Assembly (NCBI GenBank): GCA_030643695.1 | Contig: DAOWKM010000093.1 | Coordinates: 1-8,961 of the forward strand | DNA from: Dehalococcoidia bacterium | GTDB lineage: Bacteria; Chloroflexota; Dehalococcoidia; Dehalococcoidales; DAOWKM01 | Direction: 5' to 3' | DNA: 8,961 nt | Shown: positions 1-6,775 of the stretch, in pieces | Position numbering within the stretch: the first letter of the stretch is position 1 | Layout of the letters: every line of letters starts with the position of its first letter | The notes under the pieces: generated by a model | Databases searched by the model: none | The model's input: only the letters and a program-made list of their open reading frames with translations | What the model was told of the DNA's origin: nothing | Made by a program: the position numbers and the translations under genes

Positions 1-318
1 AATCTCCCCATTAACGGTATCAAAGGGTACCCCGAAATTAACCAGGTCAGTAATGCGGTCAGGAGCTTCGTTAACTAAGATGCGCACTGCCTCTTCATCG
101 CACAAGCCATCTCCAGCAGCTATGGTGTCCTTAAAATGAAGCTCTGGTGAATCATTCTTACCTATGGCAGCGGCGATACCCCCCTGAGCGTATTTGGTAT
201 TGCAGTCGTCAATGCTGCCCTTGGTTAGAATCAGCACGCTCCCCTGCTCCTTTGCCAGCAGGGCAGTATACAGCCCAGCAATACCACTGCCTACTATAAT
301 ATAGTCATAATAATTCAA
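1..318 (-). CDS. nadB: L-aspartate oxidase, N-terminal part (runs off left edge)
   Basis: This flavoenzyme oxidises L-aspartate to iminoaspartate in the cytoplasm, the first step of de novo NAD synthesis. The product is passed to quinolinate synthase, whose gene lies at the other end of this window. Only the first 106 codons are visible. They show the FAD-binding Rossmann start DYIIVGSGIAGL (residues 5-16, GxGxxG), then LTK (31-33), the family hallmark NTKYAQGGIAA (40-50) and DTIAAGDGLCDEEAV (64-78). The succinate dehydrogenase/fumarate reductase flavoprotein family shares this fold, but NTxxAQGGIAA with AAGDGLCDE is NadB-like. The start must be TTG at 318: an in-frame stop lies immediately upstream, no ATG fits, and a GAGGAAAG Shine-Dalgarno sits just before it. 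The gene begins 73 bp after glnA on the same strand and is probably cotranscribed with it. The family is usually about 500-540 residues, so about four fifths of the gene is missing. Confidence 0.9.
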   Translation of the reverse strand, partial: MNYYDYIIVGSGIAGLYTALLAKEQGSVLILTKGSIDDCNTKYAQGGIAAAIGKNDSPELHFKDTIAAGDGLCDEEAVRILVNEAPDRITDLVNFGVPFDTVNGEI

Positions 319-391
319 TTACTTTCCTCAAGAAAGAAAGCTCTAGCCGATGCATGCTAATTTCCCTCAGTCGAGCCCGACTACAGTGGAC

Positions 392-1732
392 TTATAGAAT
401 CGGCAAATATCTGTTGAGTTCATAGTCAGTCACCTGAGTCCGATACATATCCCACTCTATCTTCTTATTCTTGATGAAGGCATGGAAAACATGGTCGCCA
501 AGGGCTCTTCGCACTACCTCACTCTTTTCGGTGAGATGGATAGCCTCCAGCAGGTTGGCCGGTAGAGTTTCTATCCCTCGCTTCTTTCTTTCCTCCTCGG
601 TCATCTCATAGACATTTTCTTCTATAGGGTCGGGGACTTCGTATTCTTTTTCAATCCCTTCCAGTCCAGCAGCTAGCATCGCGCTGAAGACAAAATAGGG
701 GTTGCAGGCGGGGTCGGGGGACCTGAACTCTATCCTGGTGGCGTTTTCCTTGCCCGGCTTATACTCAGGGACACGTATTAGGTCGGCTCGGTTCCGCCGT
801 GCCCAGGAAAGATACACTGGTGCCTCGTAGCCAGGAACCAGCCGCTTGTAGGAATTGACCCATTGGTTGCAGACCAGGGTGATTTCGGGGGCATGCCTCA
901 GTAGCCCAGCTATATACTGCTTGGCTATGTTAGAAATGTGATATTCATTATTCCTGTCAAAGAAGGCATTCCTGTCGCCCTTGAATAGCGACTGGTGCAC
1001 ATGCATGCCACTACCATTGATACCGAAAACGGGCTTGGGCATGAAGGTAGCGTAAACCCCATGCGTCAGGGCTATTTGCTTGACTACCAGGCGGTAGGTC
1101 ATCACATTGTCAGCCATGGTTAAGGCATCAGTATACCTCATGTCTATCTCGTGCTGGCTGGCGGCAACCTCGTGATGGGAATACTCAACGCCGATGCCCA
1201 TTTCCTCCAGAATAAGAACCGTTTCTCTCCTCAGGTCAGTGGCAGCGTCCAGAGGGGTCAAATCAAAGTAGCCTCCCTCATCTAAAGGTTGAGTCCCCTT
1301 TGAATCCTGAAAGTAGAAGTACTCCAACTCAGGTCCTACATAGAAGGTATAACCCATATCTGCCGCCCGCTTGAGGTTCCTTTTCAAAACATACCTGGGG
1401 TCACCTTCAAAAGGCTCACCGCCAGGTCTCAGGATGTCGCAGAACATTCGGGCTACACCATGCTCAGTAGGTTGCCAGGGGAGGAGTTGAAAGGTGTCAG
1501 GGTCAGGCATAGCCACCATGTCACTTTCGTCAATGCGGGCGAACCCTTCAATTGATGAGCCGTCAAAACCCATCCCCTCTTCCAGGGCTCCCTTTAGCTC
1601 CTCCACGGTGATGGCAAAGCTCTTAAGGAAGCCCAAGATGTCAGTAAACCACAGTCTGATAAACTTTACATCATGTTCCCTTGCCATCTTGAGGACATAT
1701 TCCTTACCTTCCTCTCTACTTCTGCTTGTCAT
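392..1732 (-). CDS. glnA: Glutamine synthetase, type I (GSI-alpha class)
   Basis: Cytoplasmic enzyme that makes glutamine from glutamate, ammonia and ATP; the family forms dodecamers. From the chosen start it has 446 residues, normal for GSI-alpha. An N-terminal beta-grasp domain (about 15-105) carries DGSSIEGFARIDES (57-70), with Asp57 at the ammonium-site position. The catalytic domain has metal-ligand motifs GPELEYF (133-139), HHEVA (186-190), SQHEID (192-197) and GSGMHVHQS (240-248), then NSYKRLVPGYEAP (293-305) and RIEFRSPDP (333-341). The C-terminus (EWDMYRTQVTDYE) is alpha-type. The Tyr adenylylation segment of GSI-beta enzymes is not evident, and Arg66 matches the position of the feedback arginine of Bacillus GSI-alpha. 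The frame is open 39 codons further upstream (to 1849), but ATG 1732 is preceded by an ideal GGGAGGT, the protein aligns from there, and the upstream part overlaps the P-II remnant. The remnant ends 28 bp before this start, the usual glnB-glnA arrangement. Confidence 0.96.
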   Translation of the reverse strand: MTSRSREEGKEYVLKMAREHDVKFIRLWFTDILGFLKSFAITVEELKGALEEGMGFDGSSIEGFARIDESDMVAMPDPDTFQLLPWQPTEHGVARMFCDILRPGGEPFEGDPRYVLKRNLKRAADMGYTFYVGPELEYFYFQDSKGTQPLDEGGYFDLTPLDAATDLRRETVLILEEMGIGVEYSHHEVAASQHEIDMRYTDALTMADNVMTYRLVVKQIALTHGVYATFMPKPVFGINGSGMHVHQSLFKGDRNAFFDRNNEYHISNIAKQYIAGLLRHAPEITLVCNQWVNSYKRLVPGYEAPVYLSWARRNRADLIRVPEYKPGKENATRIEFRSPDPACNPYFVFSAMLAAGLEGIEKEYEVPDPIEENVYEMTEEERKKRGIETLPANLLEAIHLTEKSEVVRRALGDHVFHAFIKNKKIEWDMYRTQVTDYELNRYLPIL

Positions 1733-1760
1733 TTTACCTCCCTTTTTAATTCTAGATTTT

Positions 1761-1943
1761 TCAGATAGCGTTTTCGCCTTTCTCTCCAGTTCGGACGCAC
1801 ACGGCGTTCTCCACTGGCAGGATAAATATTTTACCATCATTGACCTCATCAGTGCTAGCCTTGGTTACAATAGCATTGACTATCCCCTCCACATCTTTGT
1901 CAGCAGCCACTCTCCACATAATTTGGTCTACACTTATTGACAA
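1761..1943 (-). pseudogene. glnB: Truncated P-II nitrogen regulator (GlnB/GlnK family), C-terminal half only
   Basis: P-II proteins are trimeric sensors of 2-oxoglutarate, ATP and ADP that control nitrogen assimilation. This 60-codon frame matches residues of about 53-112 of E. coli GlnB without gaps: VAADKDVEGIVNAIV (12-26), the second P-II signature NDGKIFILPVE (35-45) and the C-terminal VRTGEKGENAI (50-60). Lys38 corresponds to Lys90 and Arg51 to Arg103 of GlnB, but Cys49 replaces the nucleotide-binding Arg101. The first half is absent, including the whole T-loop (37-55) that contacts targets and carries Tyr51. I found no matching coding sequence in any frame upstream, so this is a deletion rather than a frameshift. 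The only possible starts are TTG 1943 (AAGG only 2 nt away, in-frame TAA six bases upstream) and ATG 1919 with no Shine-Dalgarno. It ends 28 bp before glnA. Most likely a remnant; a shortened but functional P-II is the alternative, since the frame is intact. Confidence 0.72.
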
Positions 1944-1964
1944 ACCTTATTTATCCATTATAAT
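1937..1964 (+). promoter_or_regulatory. Consensus sigma70-type promoter for the TAXI-TRAP operon
   Basis: TTGACA at 1937-1942 and TATAAT at 1959-1964 match the vegetative consensus in all twelve positions, with a 16-bp spacer. Transcription would start near 1971, giving a leader of about 140 nt before the binding-protein ATG at 2113. The -10 lies in the palindrome ATTATAAT (1957-1964), so the minus strand carries TATAAT at 1962-1957 as well, pointing at the P-II remnant and glnA. No good -35 is visible for that direction (TTTCTA or similar at the right distance). The -35 overlaps the first codons of the P-II remnant. Confidence 0.75.
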
Positions 1965-1971
1965 AAAAGTC

Positions 1972-2112
1972 ACTCGGTATAGAAAAAATAATTAATGGAG
2001 GTTCAGAAATGTGCAGCTAGTTTTATCTTAGCTTCTCTCTTAGGATTTTAGCGTCCCGGGTTTGAAGCTAAAAATGGAACTTTTCAAGTGTTAATACTAG
2101 AGGAGGAAATGG
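1972..2112 (+). promoter_or_regulatory. Structured 5' leader of the TAXI-TRAP operon with alternative hairpins
   Basis: The leader has two mutually exclusive stems. Stem A pairs TTAGCTTC (2028-2035) with GAAGCTAA (2064-2071), 8 bp. Stem B pairs TTTTAGC (2046-2052) with GCTAAAA (2067-2073), 7 bp, and encloses CCCGGG. Both use the 2067-2071 segment, so only one can form at a time. The strong ribosome site AGAGGAGG (2099-2106) follows, 6 nt before ATG 2113. I do not recognise a known riboswitch class. The pairing is seen directly; a regulatory role is inference. Confidence 0.35.
2009..2020 (+). other. Possible three-codon leader ORF (Met-Cys-Ser-stop)
   Basis: ATG TGC AGC TAG is preceded by TGGAGG (1996-2001) at an ideal 7-nt spacing, inside the predicted leader of the TAXI-TRAP operon and just upstream of its alternative stems. 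A ribosome stopping at 2020 would sit beside stem A (from 2028). Such a short ORF can arise by chance, so only the strength and spacing of the ribosome site support it. Confidence 0.25.
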
Positions 2113-3144
2113 ATGAAACGAAAGAAAATAGCATCGTTAGTAGTGGGATTGCTGGTAGTAAGTCTGCTGGTTATGACCCTAGGTTCTTTTGGCTGCGCGC
2201 CAACGCCAGCTAAGGAAAAGTATGTTTGGGTTACGCCACCTGTAGGGGGTACCCTATACATTACCACCGGTGCTCTTGCCTTAGTAGCTGATGAGGTTGG
2301 TGGGATAAAAAGCTATGTGGAAACGGTTATCAACTGTGATGTAGTGCAAATGGATGTGAACCTGGGGAAAGCAGATTTTGGACAGACTGGTACTCCGAGA
2401 GTAGAGGCGGGGTATTATGGCACCTTCGCCGCTTTCAAGGGGGAGGCAACCAAGGATATCCGTTTGGTTATAGTTGGTCCGGCAACAAAAACCCCGTGGT
2501 TTTCAATGAAGAAGCAGGCTAATATAACCACCTTTGATGAAATGAAGGGCAAGATATTACTGGGCGGTGTCACCGGGCTGTATATGAATTATGCTGAGGC
2601 ATCACTGAAGTATCACGGCGTGTTTGACGACATTAAAGAGCTAAGGATGGGGGTTGGCTCGGCTGACCTTGCGCGTGCCCTGATAGAAGGTAGGGTTGAT
2701 GCTGCCTTTGCCTGGACCGGTACCTTCATGTATGATTATGATGCCGCTGGGGGATATAACATTATTGAGGAGACACCCGAGGACGTAGCGGCGATAAACG
2801 CCCAATACGGTCAGAGCGGCTGGTTTGGCACCACGCTGTACGAAGGTGAGTTTGATGCACCCAAAGACTATCAAGTAGCCGCATTTGCCGTCCCTCTTAT
2901 CACCAATATAAATGTGTCCGATGATGTTATCTATACCGTGGTCAAATCCATCATTGAAAGCGAGGAAAGGCTCGACAAGATTCACACGAAAGCCGGATTG
3001 TTTAATAAGGAAGGTGCGCTGAAAGCCTTGCCCTGCCCTATTCACCCCGGAGCCAAGAAGTATTACCAGGAGCAAGGTATGTGGACTGACGCGCTGGAAG
3101 CCAGGAACCAGGAACTCCTGGATGTGTGGGGACTTAAAAAGTAA
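2113..3144 (+). CDS. TRAP transporter solute-binding protein, TAXI family
   Basis: Extracytoplasmic receptor that captures a small organic solute, probably a carboxylate, and delivers it to the fused TRAP permease encoded downstream. It has 343 residues, within the family's usual range. Residues 1-27 form a signal peptide: a KRKK start, then a hydrophobic core (about 6-23). GSFGCAP around Cys28 suggests a lipoprotein, although the lipobox is imperfect (Ser-Phe-Gly before Cys rather than Leu-Ala-Gly). The mature part begins with the family-like strand VWVTPPVGGTLYITTGALALVADE (split here as VWVTPPVGGTLY at about 38-49, then ITTGALALVADE). It continues with a lobe containing KILLGGVTGLYMNYAEA and ends with EGRVDAAFAWTG plus a helical C-terminus (HPGAKKYYQEQG). 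The start at 2113 is set by AGGAGG 6 nt upstream; another ATG at 2109 is in the wrong frame. The substrate cannot be read from sequence. It is the first gene of the operon and is separated from the permease by 230 bp. Confidence 0.88.
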   Translation: MKRKKIASLVVGLLVVSLLVMTLGSFGCAPTPAKEKYVWVTPPVGGTLYITTGALALVADEVGGIKSYVETVINCDVVQMDVNLGKADFGQTGTPRVEAGYYGTFAAFKGEATKDIRLVIVGPATKTPWFSMKKQANITTFDEMKGKILLGGVTGLYMNYAEASLKYHGVFDDIKELRMGVGSADLARALIEGRVDAAFAWTGTFMYDYDAAGGYNIIEETPEDVAAINAQYGQSGWFGTTLYEGEFDAPKDYQVAAFAVPLITNINVSDDVIYTVVKSIIESEERLDKIHTKAGLFNKEGALKALPCPIHPGAKKYYQEQGMWTDALEARNQELLDVWGLKK

Positions 3145-3198
3145 CAGGTGTTTAGCGGTGGATGAAAAGCTTCCTATCACAACTCTGCTACCTTCTAT

Positions 3199-3227
3199 GG
3201 TAGTGGGGTTGTGGTAGTGGGGTAGAG
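3199..3227 (+). repeat. Short G-rich direct repeat between binding protein and permease genes
   Basis: GGTAGTGGGGT occurs at 3199-3209 and again at 3213-3223, a 14-bp period, followed by a partial copy GGTAGAG (3221-3227). On the plus (transcribed) strand this gives the G-run order GG, GGGG, GG, GGGG, enough for a two-tetrad G-quadruplex. The first GGTAG can also pair with CTACC at 3189-3193 across a six-base loop. A role is not shown. Confidence 0.5.
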
Positions 3228-3234
3228 CTTAATA

Positions 3235-3281
3235 ACTTCAGTCAAGAGTGGGCTGAAGTAGTTTTGATGTGTTATTTTTTT
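3235..3281 (+). terminator. Hairpin plus T-runs between binding protein and permease: partial terminator or mRNA-stabilising element
   Basis: ACTTCAGTC (3235-3243) pairs with GGCTGAAGT (3251-3259), a 9-bp stem with one G-U pair and a 7-nt loop. TTTT follows at 3262-3265 and seven T at 3275-3281. The stem is only moderately GC-rich and the longer T-run is 15 bases away, so termination would be partial. In SBP-permease operons such elements commonly let the binding protein be made in excess over the membrane component; that role here is inferred from position. Confidence 0.5.
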
Positions 3282-3374
3282 GCTCATTGGGCAGTTTGAT
3301 TTCAGATAATTTACTGGTAAGAACAGAGGGACTTTCTCATTGGTGGAGGTCTCTCCTTTTATTAAGGAAGAATT

Positions 3375-5333
3375 ATGGCTAACTCTTATCAACGAGAAGA
3401 GGAAACCAAGCCCGTGGAGCGCTATCGTCACTTTAGGGGCTATTGGGGTTGGGTTTTTTCGGCTACGGCGATAGCCTTCACCATTTTGTATCTAGCAGAC
3501 CTAGCGGGGTTTTTTGATGACCCGGCGCATTATGTTTCCCCCTTCCAGTTCCTGTACTTTGTCGTCGCTCTGTCAGCCATATATTCGCTCTGCTATATTC
3601 CAGGGACAAAGAATGCTCCCCGGGATAGGTTGACCTGGTACGATATATTGCTCATTGTTGCCATATTACCGACCACCGTGTACCTGTGGATTAACTGGTA
3701 TGAACTCAAGTTCTCCGTGATTGGACTATCTACTTTTCAAGTGGCTTTCATGGTACCGACATTTATCGCCTTTCTTGAGGCAGTGCGGCGGGTTGTGGGA
3801 TGGATACTGCCCTTCATTGGCATTTTAGCCATAATTTATATTTTTGTTAGCCCATATCTACCCGGTGTTCTGGAATCTCGCCCCCATACCTTTTCCTCGG
3901 TAATAGAATCGCTGTTCATAGGCGAGGAGGGCATTTATGGTAATGTCATGAACCTCATCGTGTTCGTGATATCTATTGTGTTCATTTTTGGTGGCTTCCT
4001 TCGCGTCCTGGGTGGGGAAAGGTACTTTACCGACTTCGCTGCCGCCTTAGCCGGGCGTCAGAGTGGGGGGGCAGCCAAGGTAGCGGTGATTGGTAGTGGT
4101 CTCTTTGGGATGCTATCGGGGAGCGGGGTGGCTAATGTTGCCGTTACCGGTCAGATAACCATCCCAATGATGAAGCAATCAGGACAGAGAGCGGAGTTCG
4201 CTGGGGGGGTGGAGGCGGTTGCCTCTACCGGGGGGACATTTATGCCGCCAGTGATGGGAGCTATTGCCTTTCTTATGGCAGACTTCTTGGATATGTCCTA
4301 CTGGTCAGTGTGTATTCACGCTTTCATTCCGGCAATCCTCTATTATTTCATCCTGTTCTTGCAGGTGCACCAGGAATCGGTGCGTAAAGGCATTATGCCA
4401 ATACCTAGAGAGGACATGGTTTCGCCTCTTGGTGTGATGAAAAGGGGCTGGACAATAATCATTCCTATAGTAGTTTTGGTATATTTTCTGGCGGTGAAGG
4501 GGTGGTCGGTTCAGACGGCATTTTTATATGCCACGGCAGTCCTGGTAGTAGTATCTTGTATCTATAAAGAGACGCGTCCCATGCCAAGAAGGTTTGTCAG
4601 GGCGCTAGAGGAAGGCGGGCGAGCTGTTCTTACCTTTATTCCCCTGATAATAGTCGTCGGCGTAATTCTGACTAGCATTAACATAACCGGCTTGGGAGTT
4701 AGACTGACCCATACCCTGACTATCATTGGCGCGGCGAATCCTTTTTTGTTGATAGTGGTAGCTATAGCTGGTGCTTTCATTATGGGTATGGCAGTATCAG
4801 GTATTGCCACCTACATCCTTCTGGGGATATTTATTGCCCCCATAGTCGTCGGTGCCCTGAATGTAGAGCCGATGGCGGTTCATCTTTTCCTGATGTATAT
4901 CGCCAGCACCTCAATGATTACCCCGCCAGTGTGTTTGGCAGTTTATGTTGCCTGTTCTATAGCTCGTTCTAAACTGTGGCCAACCGGGCTGGAAGCGGTG
5001 CGTTTAGGTCTGGGTATGTACATTCTGCCATTTATCTTTCTTGTTAACCCGGCTGTCATGCTATTCGGGGGACCATTTGAAGTGGTGAGAGCGGTTGCTG
5101 CCGGCGTGGTGGCATGTGTATGCCTAGCCACAGGGGCAATGGGGTATTTCTTCTTTACCAAGATTAATTTTGTCTATAGGATTGCCTTATTCTTGAGTGG
5201 GATTGCCGTAATGTTCCCCTGGATACAGGTTCAACTAATAGCTGGCGGAGTTATCATTGCCACCGTAATTGGCATAGTGCTTCCCTGGTGGCGGGCAAGA
5301 AGTGCCTCCCAAATATCTGGCGGAAGCAATTAG
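3375..5333 (+). CDS. TRAP transporter fused permease, 4TM/12TM (DctQ-DctM type)
   Basis: Inner-membrane subunit of a TAXI-type TRAP transporter, which couples uptake of a solute bound by the receptor to an ion gradient. It has 652 residues, normal for the fused form in which the small and large TRAP membrane subunits are one chain. A charged cytoplasmic N-terminus (1-25) precedes hydrophobic segments at about 26-47, 55-76, 89-108, 122-136 and 143-162. The large-subunit core has SGLFGMLSGSGVANVAVTGQ (241-260), then IPMMKQSG, GGVEAVASTGGTFMPPVMGA (277-296) and FLMADFL, the characteristic substrate/ion region of this family. A second half-repeat ends with TSMITPPVCLAVYVA, and the C-terminus has extra membrane segments. 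ATG 3375 is preceded by AAGGAAG (3364-3370). It is the second gene of the operon with the binding protein upstream. Its stop lies 10 bp from the convergent MmgE/PrpD gene. Confidence 0.93.
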   Translation: MANSYQREEETKPVERYRHFRGYWGWVFSATAIAFTILYLADLAGFFDDPAHYVSPFQFLYFVVALSAIYSLCYIPGTKNAPRDRLTWYDILLIVAILPTTVYLWINWYELKFSVIGLSTFQVAFMVPTFIAFLEAVRRVVGWILPFIGILAIIYIFVSPYLPGVLESRPHTFSSVIESLFIGEEGIYGNVMNLIVFVISIVFIFGGFLRVLGGERYFTDFAAALAGRQSGGAAKVAVIGSGLFGMLSGSGVANVAVTGQITIPMMKQSGQRAEFAGGVEAVASTGGTFMPPVMGAIAFLMADFLDMSYWSVCIHAFIPAILYYFILFLQVHQESVRKGIMPIPREDMVSPLGVMKRGWTIIIPIVVLVYFLAVKGWSVQTAFLYATAVLVVVSCIYKETRPMPRRFVRALEEGGRAVLTFIPLIIVVGVILTSINITGLGVRLTHTLTIIGAANPFLLIVVAIAGAFIMGMAVSGIATYILLGIFIAPIVVGALNVEPMAVHLFLMYIASTSMITPPVCLAVYVACSIARSKLWPTGLEAVRLGLGMYILPFIFLVNPAVMLFGGPFEVVRAVAAGVVACVCLATGAMGYFFFTKINFVYRIALFLSGIAVMFPWIQVQLIAGGVIIATVIGIVLPWWRARSASQISGGSN

Positions 5334-5343
5334 ACTGGAGTCT

Positions 5344-6744
5344 TTAACGCAGAAACCTGACCAGAGACCTAACATCCTCAAGTTGTTCTAAATCCGTTAT
5401 CATCTCTACTAGCTGGCTAACCTTGTTCTCAGGGAACTCCTTTACCCCGAAGCGGGAGCACCGTCTTGCCTTTTCAGCACAGTCCTCCAGGGTCATCGGC
5501 TTTTGGGGAGACCCTTTGGCATAAAGCATCTTTTGGGAAAAGCTTTTGCCATTTCTGGTTTTGATTTCAGCTACATGTAAATATAAAGGCAAGTTCAACC
5601 TACTAGCTTCCTGTTCAATGTCCTGGTCTAAGACGATTTCCACCTTGTCAACTTGGCTAAGGCGTCCGGCATCCTTTATTGCCTCAGGGGTGAAATCTTC
5701 CAAGAATACATCACCTCGGAATATAGCACTACCTACAGTATAAGGTAGGCTAAATATGGCATCGCCCGGGTTCTTGGGTCGGTACTTAACCTCTGGCGGG
5801 TGACAGGCATTGTTATACATACGCTGGTTAACCCTCAGCACTACCCTATCAATATCCTCATTAGATAAATTATTCTGGTGCATGATTTCTATCACATTTC
5901 CGACAGCGGCACTGGTATAACCGCAGGAGGGATAGAGCTTAGCGGCTAAATTCAGGATTTCATATGCTTCCCCCAAACCATTGAGTAGCCGGTTGATATC
6001 ATAGGGAATACCACGATAATAAACTGGGTAGAGGCCAGCTTTGCCTTCCAGAAAATTCCTCGCTCCAGCCATCCCTTTTTGGGCTAGTATTGCCGATAAC
6101 AGCCCGGCTCTGGCTGAGAAGCCCTGCTGCAGGGCGATAGCTGAGCCACCACCGCTATCTTGGACGCATTGAGTATTGCCGGCAGCTTGACTATAGGCTA
6201 GCCCGAGAGCGTTGGTCATCTCCTCTGAGCTGAGCCCTATGAGCTTTCCAGCGGTGGCGGCGGCACCAAACAACTCGTGCAGTGCTGACGCCCATCCACT
6301 GACGCCAGAGCAATAATCAGGCACTAAACGCATCCGGCACGTAATCTCTGACCCGGTGACCACGGCGGTGATAAACTCCCTGCCGGTCACTCCACCGCAA
6401 AGCTCGGCAGTAGCCAGTGCCACTGACATCATAGTGGGAATAGGGTGTACCCCTAAGGTCATGTGATACTCATCAAGATCAAGGGCACGACCCATAGCAG
6501 AGTTGACCAGAACCGCCTGATGAGCTGGCACCATGGCATCGTAGAAGAAAATCGTGCTTTCTGGCTTACCACCCCACTGCTTGACCAGGGTGGCTATTTC
6601 CCTGACAATTGGCGCCCCTGACCCGGCAATACTTACCCCCAGTGTATCAACGATGCTTTTCTTAGTGGCTAGGGTAACCTCAGCTGGGAGGTCATTATAT
6701 GTTACCGAACTAACATAGTTAACCAGCTTCTGTTCAACACCCAT
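5344..6744 (-). CDS. MmgE/PrpD family protein (2-methylcitrate dehydratase / aconitate decarboxylase superfamily)
   Basis: Cytoplasmic protein of a family that dehydrates, decarboxylates or epimerises small di- and tricarboxylic acids. It has 466 residues, the usual length. The N-terminal helical domain spans about 5-255: VDTLGVSIAGSG (32-43), LDLDEYHMTLGVHP (88-101), LFGAAATAGKLIGLS (158-172), GFSARAGLLSAILAQKG (208-224) and FLEGKAGLYPVY (231-242). The C-terminal alpha/beta domain starts near AAKLYPSCGYTSAA (267-280). Asp91 and His100 fit conserved active-site positions. By eye, the positions equal to human aconitate decarboxylase His159, Lys207 and His277 are Trp151, a small/hydrophobic residue near 203 and Ser278, so the classical chemistry is doubtful. 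The start is supported by AGGAGA upstream. It is convergent with the TRAP permease, and such genes are often found near TRAP transporters, so it may act on the imported acid. The exact substrate is unknown. Confidence 0.88.
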   Translation of the reverse strand: MGVEQKLVNYVSSVTYNDLPAEVTLATKKSIVDTLGVSIAGSGAPIVREIATLVKQWGGKPESTIFFYDAMVPAHQAVLVNSAMGRALDLDEYHMTLGVHPIPTMMSVALATAELCGGVTGREFITAVVTGSEITCRMRLVPDYCSGVSGWASALHELFGAAATAGKLIGLSSEEMTNALGLAYSQAAGNTQCVQDSGGGSAIALQQGFSARAGLLSAILAQKGMAGARNFLEGKAGLYPVYYRGIPYDINRLLNGLGEAYEILNLAAKLYPSCGYTSAAVGNVIEIMHQNNLSNEDIDRVVLRVNQRMYNNACHPPEVKYRPKNPGDAIFSLPYTVGSAIFRGDVFLEDFTPEAIKDAGRLSQVDKVEIVLDQDIEQEASRLNLPLYLHVAEIKTRNGKSFSQKMLYAKGSPQKPMTLEDCAEKARRCSRFGVKEFPENKVSQLVEMITDLEQLEDVRSLVRFLR

Positions 6745-6775
6745 CTTTCTTTCTCCTGTTGACCTTGATTATGAA

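Noticed and set aside
369..382. Hairpin AGTCG/CGACT between glnA and nadB
   Set aside because: Only 5 bp, and the minus-strand transcript has no T-run after it, so not a convincing terminator.
1733..1849. N-terminal extension of glnA by 39 codons
   Set aside because: It overlaps the P-II remnant in another frame, has no similarity to glutamine synthetase, and the ATG at 1732 has an ideal ribosome site.
1494..1940. Open frame of 148 codons on the plus strand opposite glnA and the P-II remnant
   Set aside because: Low-complexity Ser/Leu-rich translation with no family resemblance, antisense to the strongly conserved glnA and P-II frames; a shadow.
1733..1943. Separate glnA promoter inside the P-II remnant
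   Set aside because: TTGTCA (1943-1938) with TATGTG 17 bp later and a TAAAAT further down were considered; neither pairs a good -35 with a good -10.
2641..3180. Open frame of 179 codons on the minus strand opposite the TAXI gene
   Set aside because: Antisense to a clear family member and without recognisable motifs; a shadow of biased codon use.
3354..3368. TCCTT pairing with AAGGA that would hide the permease ribosome site
   Set aside because: A 5-bp AT-rich stem competing with GGAG/CTCC (3345-3356); too weak to call a regulatory switch.
5332..5343. Inverted repeat AGAC/GTCT between the convergent TRAP and PrpD-like genes
   Set aside because: A 4-bp stem with a four-base loop is too weak to call a bidirectional terminator.
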